A stretch of 64,000 nt of DNA from Shewanella psychrotolerans. GTDB lineage: Bacteria; Pseudomonadota; Gammaproteobacteria; Enterobacterales; Shewanellaceae. Under the pieces are notes generated by a model. That model saw nothing but the letters and a program-made list of their open reading frames with translations. It made no database searches and was not told where the DNA came from. Positions 61,571-64,000 of this stretch are shown piece after piece (within the stretch, counting starts at the first letter, position 1; the number at the start of each line of letters is the position of its first letter). The position numbers and the translations under genes were made by a program. Location: positions 4,092,001 through 4,156,000 of the forward strand of contig NZ_CP080419.1 of assembly GCF_019457595.1 (NCBI RefSeq). Direction: 5' to 3'.

Positions 61571-62410
61571 ATGTTAAGTTATCGCCACGGTTACCACGCC
61601 GGAAATTATGCAGATGTGCTTAAGCACACCTTGTTACTGCAAACCCTTAAGCTGATGCATAAGAAAAATAAACCTATGGTGTATATCGACACCCATGCTG
61701 GGGCTGGTGGTTATGCCTTGTCGGATGAATTTGCGCAAAAAACCGGAGAATACTTGGAGGGTGTCGCTAAACTGTGGAACAAAGATGACCTGCCACCACC
61801 GCTGCAAGATTACATCAACGATGTGAAACATTTTAACAGCCCAGATAAACTAGAGTTATACCCAGGCTCACCTTCGTTTGTCGATATGAACCTGCGCGAC
61901 AACGATCGCATGGTGCTGCATGAACTGCACAGTGCTGACTTTGCCACTTTAGATGAGCAACTAGGCGCGGATAAAAAAATCAAAGTGATTAAAGGCGATG
62001 GCCTACAAGGCCTAATAGCCGCGGTGCCGCCACTGGAGCGCCGCGCCGTGGTATTAATCGATCCCAGCTATGAGATAAAAACCGATTATCAAGAGGTGTC
62101 CAAGGCGGTGATTCAAGCCCATAAACGCTTCGCCACTGGCGTGTATATGATCTGGTATCCTGTGGTGAATCGTGCACAAACCGAGTCGATGTTTGAGTTA
62201 TTAAAGCAAAGTGGTATTCGTCGTCAGTTACGTATCGAACAAGCCATTAAAGCCGACAGTGATGAGTTTGGCATGACAGCCGCCGGCCTATGGGTCATTA
62301 ACCCACCTTGGCAGCTCGATGAAATAGCACAAACCACACTCGATTATCTTGGCCCACTGCTAAACCAAGGTGGTGGCTCGACTCAGGTAACATGGGAAGT
62401 AGGCGAATAG
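61571..62410 (+). CDS. rlmJ: RlmJ, 23S rRNA (adenine-2030 N6) methyltransferase
   Basis: RlmJ (YhiR) methylates A2030 of 23S rRNA. The 279 residues begin MLSYRHGYHAGNYADVLKHT, diagnostic of the family, with SAM-site YIDTHAGAGGYAL. The catalytic motif reads DPSYE where DPPYE is usual, a conservative change. The C-terminus GLWVINPPWQLD is also conserved. Confidence 0.94.
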   Translation: MLSYRHGYHAGNYADVLKHTLLLQTLKLMHKKNKPMVYIDTHAGAGGYALSDEFAQKTGEYLEGVAKLWNKDDLPPPLQDYINDVKHFNSPDKLELYPGSPSFVDMNLRDNDRMVLHELHSADFATLDEQLGADKKIKVIKGDGLQGLIAAVPPLERRAVVLIDPSYEIKTDYQEVSKAVIQAHKRFATGVYMIWYPVVNRAQTESMFELLKQSGIRRQLRIEQAIKADSDEFGMTAAGLWVINPPWQLDEIAQTTLDYLGPLLNQGGGSTQVTWEVGE

Positions 62411-62414
62411 GCCG

Positions 62415-62777
62415 CTAAAAAAATGCCTCGCAGGGAGTGCCTTGGTGATAGCTCACCTGCCAACGCTCTCCCTCATATTTCCACAAGGACGTTCGCAATG
62501 AATAGCGTTTATCCAGCTCGTTGACAGGCTTAAAACTTGCGCGATAGGTCAACTGAGCTAAATCATGGCTCAATAGGCGATAGTTAATATCAAATATGTT
62601 AAAGGTTGGCGCTTTCTGTTGTGGTAAGTGCAGTAACACTTCCGCTTTACCAAAGCTAACACCCGCAGTGCCAATCTCAATAAACTCATCATGAACAAGC
62701 TGTTGGAGTGCCGAAACGCTGGAACGCACCTCTGGGGTTAATAGTGCAAGCTCTAACTCTATAATGGTTTGCTTCAT
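62415..62777 (-). CDS. DUF4440/NTF2-like small protein
   Basis: The 120-residue protein has the cone-like fold pattern of the DUF4440/SnoaL group: LELALLTPEVRSSVSALQQL, HDEFIEIGTAGVSFGKAEVL, and a C-terminal SLWKYEGERWQVSYHQGTP. No catalytic function can be assigned. It lies 6 nt after the lytic transglycosylase gene and is probably co-transcribed. Confidence 0.82.
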   Translation of the reverse strand: MKQTIIELELALLTPEVRSSVSALQQLVHDEFIEIGTAGVSFGKAEVLLHLPQQKAPTFNIFDINYRLLSHDLAQLTYRASFKPVNELDKRYSLRTSLWKYEGERWQVSYHQGTPCEAFF

Positions 62778-62783
62778 CCCTGA

Positions 62784-63521
62784 CTACCCCACTTTTTGAT
62801 AGCGCTTGAGTAAGATCTTAACCCTTTTCACATAGGCTTGAGTTTCAGGATAGGGCGGTATTCCATTATACTGGGTTACCGTTGTTGGACCTGCATTATA
62901 AGCAGCGCAAGCGAGCTCAACATCGCCATCGAATCTGACCAACATTTGCGCTAAATAACGCGCACCACCATCAATATTTTCAGCAGGTTGATAAGGATTA
63001 CTCACCCCCATATCCTTGGCGGTATCTGGCATTAATTGCATCAAGCCCATGGCACCACGGCGAGACAATGCCGTTGCATTGAACGCTGACTCGGCATGGA
63101 TAACTGCTCGAATAAGTGCAGGATCAAGTTTGTGAATCTTAGCGGCATGTCGAATAATCTCATCATAAGCGACGCTGAACAGTGGCATGTTTTGCCAGTT
63201 TAAATCTGAGTCAGGCTTACATGCGTAACAGTCGTAAAGCAGCACTCTAAAATCATCTTTGCTTGGTGCGTGATCGGCAAATACCACCACGCCATTGCTT
63301 TGGGTATATTGGTAAACCTTGAGCTTGTCGCCTTGAAATTGCGCCTTAACATGGGCTTCGGTGGGGGCATCGCTATTGGTCAATATTTTACTATTGGAAT
63401 AGGTCGCCTTGTAATGGGGCTTTGTCGTTTGCGTCTCTTGCGCCCATGCCTGCGTTGTCGCAAACAACAACGACAACATCCAGCAGACTACAGCCAATAA
63501 ACGATGACGTGCGAGTTTCAT
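62784..63521 (-). CDS. Lytic transglycosylase (SLT domain)
   Basis: This is a periplasmic peptidoglycan lyase. A signal peptide ends near AQAWA. The N-terminal domain carries a Cys pair (LLYDCYACKPD) and a DUF4124-like YTQSNGVVVFADHAP stretch. The SLT domain follows from about residue 130, with catalytic Glu in VIHAESAFNATALSRRGAMG, LMQLMPDTAKDMGV, GGARYLAQMLVRF and ACAAYNAG. Its ATG overlaps the upstream DUF3137-like stop (TAATG), so the genes are coupled. Confidence 0.93.
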   Translation of the reverse strand: MKLARHRLLAVVCWMLSLLFATTQAWAQETQTTKPHYKATYSNSKILTNSDAPTEAHVKAQFQGDKLKVYQYTQSNGVVVFADHAPSKDDFRVLLYDCYACKPDSDLNWQNMPLFSVAYDEIIRHAAKIHKLDPALIRAVIHAESAFNATALSRRGAMGLMQLMPDTAKDMGVSNPYQPAENIDGGARYLAQMLVRFDGDVELACAAYNAGPTTVTQYNGIPPYPETQAYVKRVKILLKRYQKVG

Positions 63522-64000
63522 TACAATCCAATATCTTGATCGAGTTTCAGTACTTCAATCATAGCAAACAGCTGCTTCATCTCGCGGTTTATTTGACTAA
63601 ACTCATACTCAAATGTCGCGCCATGAAAAATTGAACCTAGCTCAAAGCGATTATCGCGACTGGCGAGCATGATCAATAGCTTATCTTCATAAAATGCACA
63701 CTGGATCTTGCCCGAAAACATCGCCGCTAACGCTTGTAAGCGCTCCATAAATCCTACGGTTAATAGGTAACGCGCCTCAATCTGATCGGTAGAAAAAACA
63801 TCAAACTGTTTCTCAAACCGCGGATCTTCGAGCTTTACTCGAGTAAGCCCCTTAAAAGAGTCGGATAGAAAATTGATCAAGCCACCACGATTTTTTACCA
63901 CGACGGTATGGCCTTTAAATCCTTTGTGGCTGCTTAACTGCACCATAACGCCACGAAACACAGTTTCTGTTTCGGTACGTTTATCGCGGCGAACCTCTTT
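63521..64000 (-). CDS. DUF3137-like protein, 5' end outside window
   Basis: The frame remains open to the window edge (KEVRRDKRTETET before VFRGVMVQ), so this is the C-terminal part of a longer protein. GHTVVVKNRGGLI, RVKLEDPRFEKQFDVFSTDQ and EARYLLTVGFMERL match the DUF3137 pattern, whose members usually have N-terminal membrane helices. Function is unknown. The stop overlaps the transglycosylase start. Confidence 0.8.
   Translation of the reverse strand, partial: KEVRRDKRTETETVFRGVMVQLSSHKGFKGHTVVVKNRGGLINFLSDSFKGLTRVKLEDPRFEKQFDVFSTDQIEARYLLTVGFMERLQALAAMFSGKIQCAFYEDKLLIMLASRDNRFELGSIFHGATFEYEFSQINREMKQLFAMIEVLKLDQDIGL

Overview
The window is 64 kb of chromosomal DNA from a gammaproteobacterium, most likely Shewanella or a close relative. 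The evidence is protein style and synteny: a menD-menH-menC-menE operon, rpoH-ftsX-ftsE-ftsY next to rsmD, a complete gspC-N type II secretion operon, hslR-hslO-pckA, comF/bioH, tex, greB and ompR-envZ. The genus call is inference, because no 16S gene is present. No tRNA, rRNA, CRISPR array, prophage or intact transposase was seen. The window cuts menD at the left edge and a DUF3137-type gene at the right edge.

Layout. 1-4958 (+): menaquinone synthesis (menD, H, C, E). 5130-9620 (-): heat-shock sigma factor RpoH, then the FtsY/FtsE/FtsX cluster; this FtsY has an unusually long tandem-repeat acidic N-terminus. 9870-10740 (+): rsmD and a DUF1145 protein. 10808-22456 (-): twelve-gene type II secretion operon. 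22719-25759 (+): hslR, hslO and pckA; pckA is broken by an exact 34-nt tandem duplication. 25947-29299 (+): a large unknown lipoprotein and a DAACS-type symporter, followed by a decayed XRE regulator. 29624-37084: comF, bioH, a Pro/Gln-rich small protein, tex, a 2-keto acid decarboxylase preceded by an FNR-like box, and greB. 37113-37255 holds a decayed SDR tail. 37535-41683 (+): ompR, envZ and a chemoreceptor. 41736-48845 (-): peroxiredoxin, DUF2937 protein, and a giant CHASE/PAS hybrid kinase translationally coupled to a REC-GGDEF diguanylate cyclase. 48957-49203: IS3-type transposase remnant. 49283-50029: PHP phosphatase. 50240-56366 (-): an envelope-lipid module (EptA, DgkA, LtaS-like transferase, response regulator, sensor kinase). 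56702-57481: rsmJ. 57679-61387 (+): CxxC mini-protein, TonB-dependent siderophore receptor and DUF1624-like membrane acyltransferase. 61571-64000: rlmJ, DUF4440-like protein, lytic transglycosylase and the DUF3137-like gene.

How the parts work together. Most of the window is ordinary core genome. The items most worth attention are: the frameshifting 34-nt duplication in pckA, which loss of one copy would restore; the eptA-dgkA-ltaS-like-RR-HK module, whose two headgroup transferases would generate diacylglycerol for DgkA to recycle under a dedicated two-component system; the coupled hybrid-kinase/diguanylate-cyclase pair; the siderophore receptor overlapping a membrane acyltransferase; and three degraded genes recovered only by piecing together reading frames. 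A hairpin behind tex contains both the Shine-Dalgarno sequence and the start codon of a small ORF.
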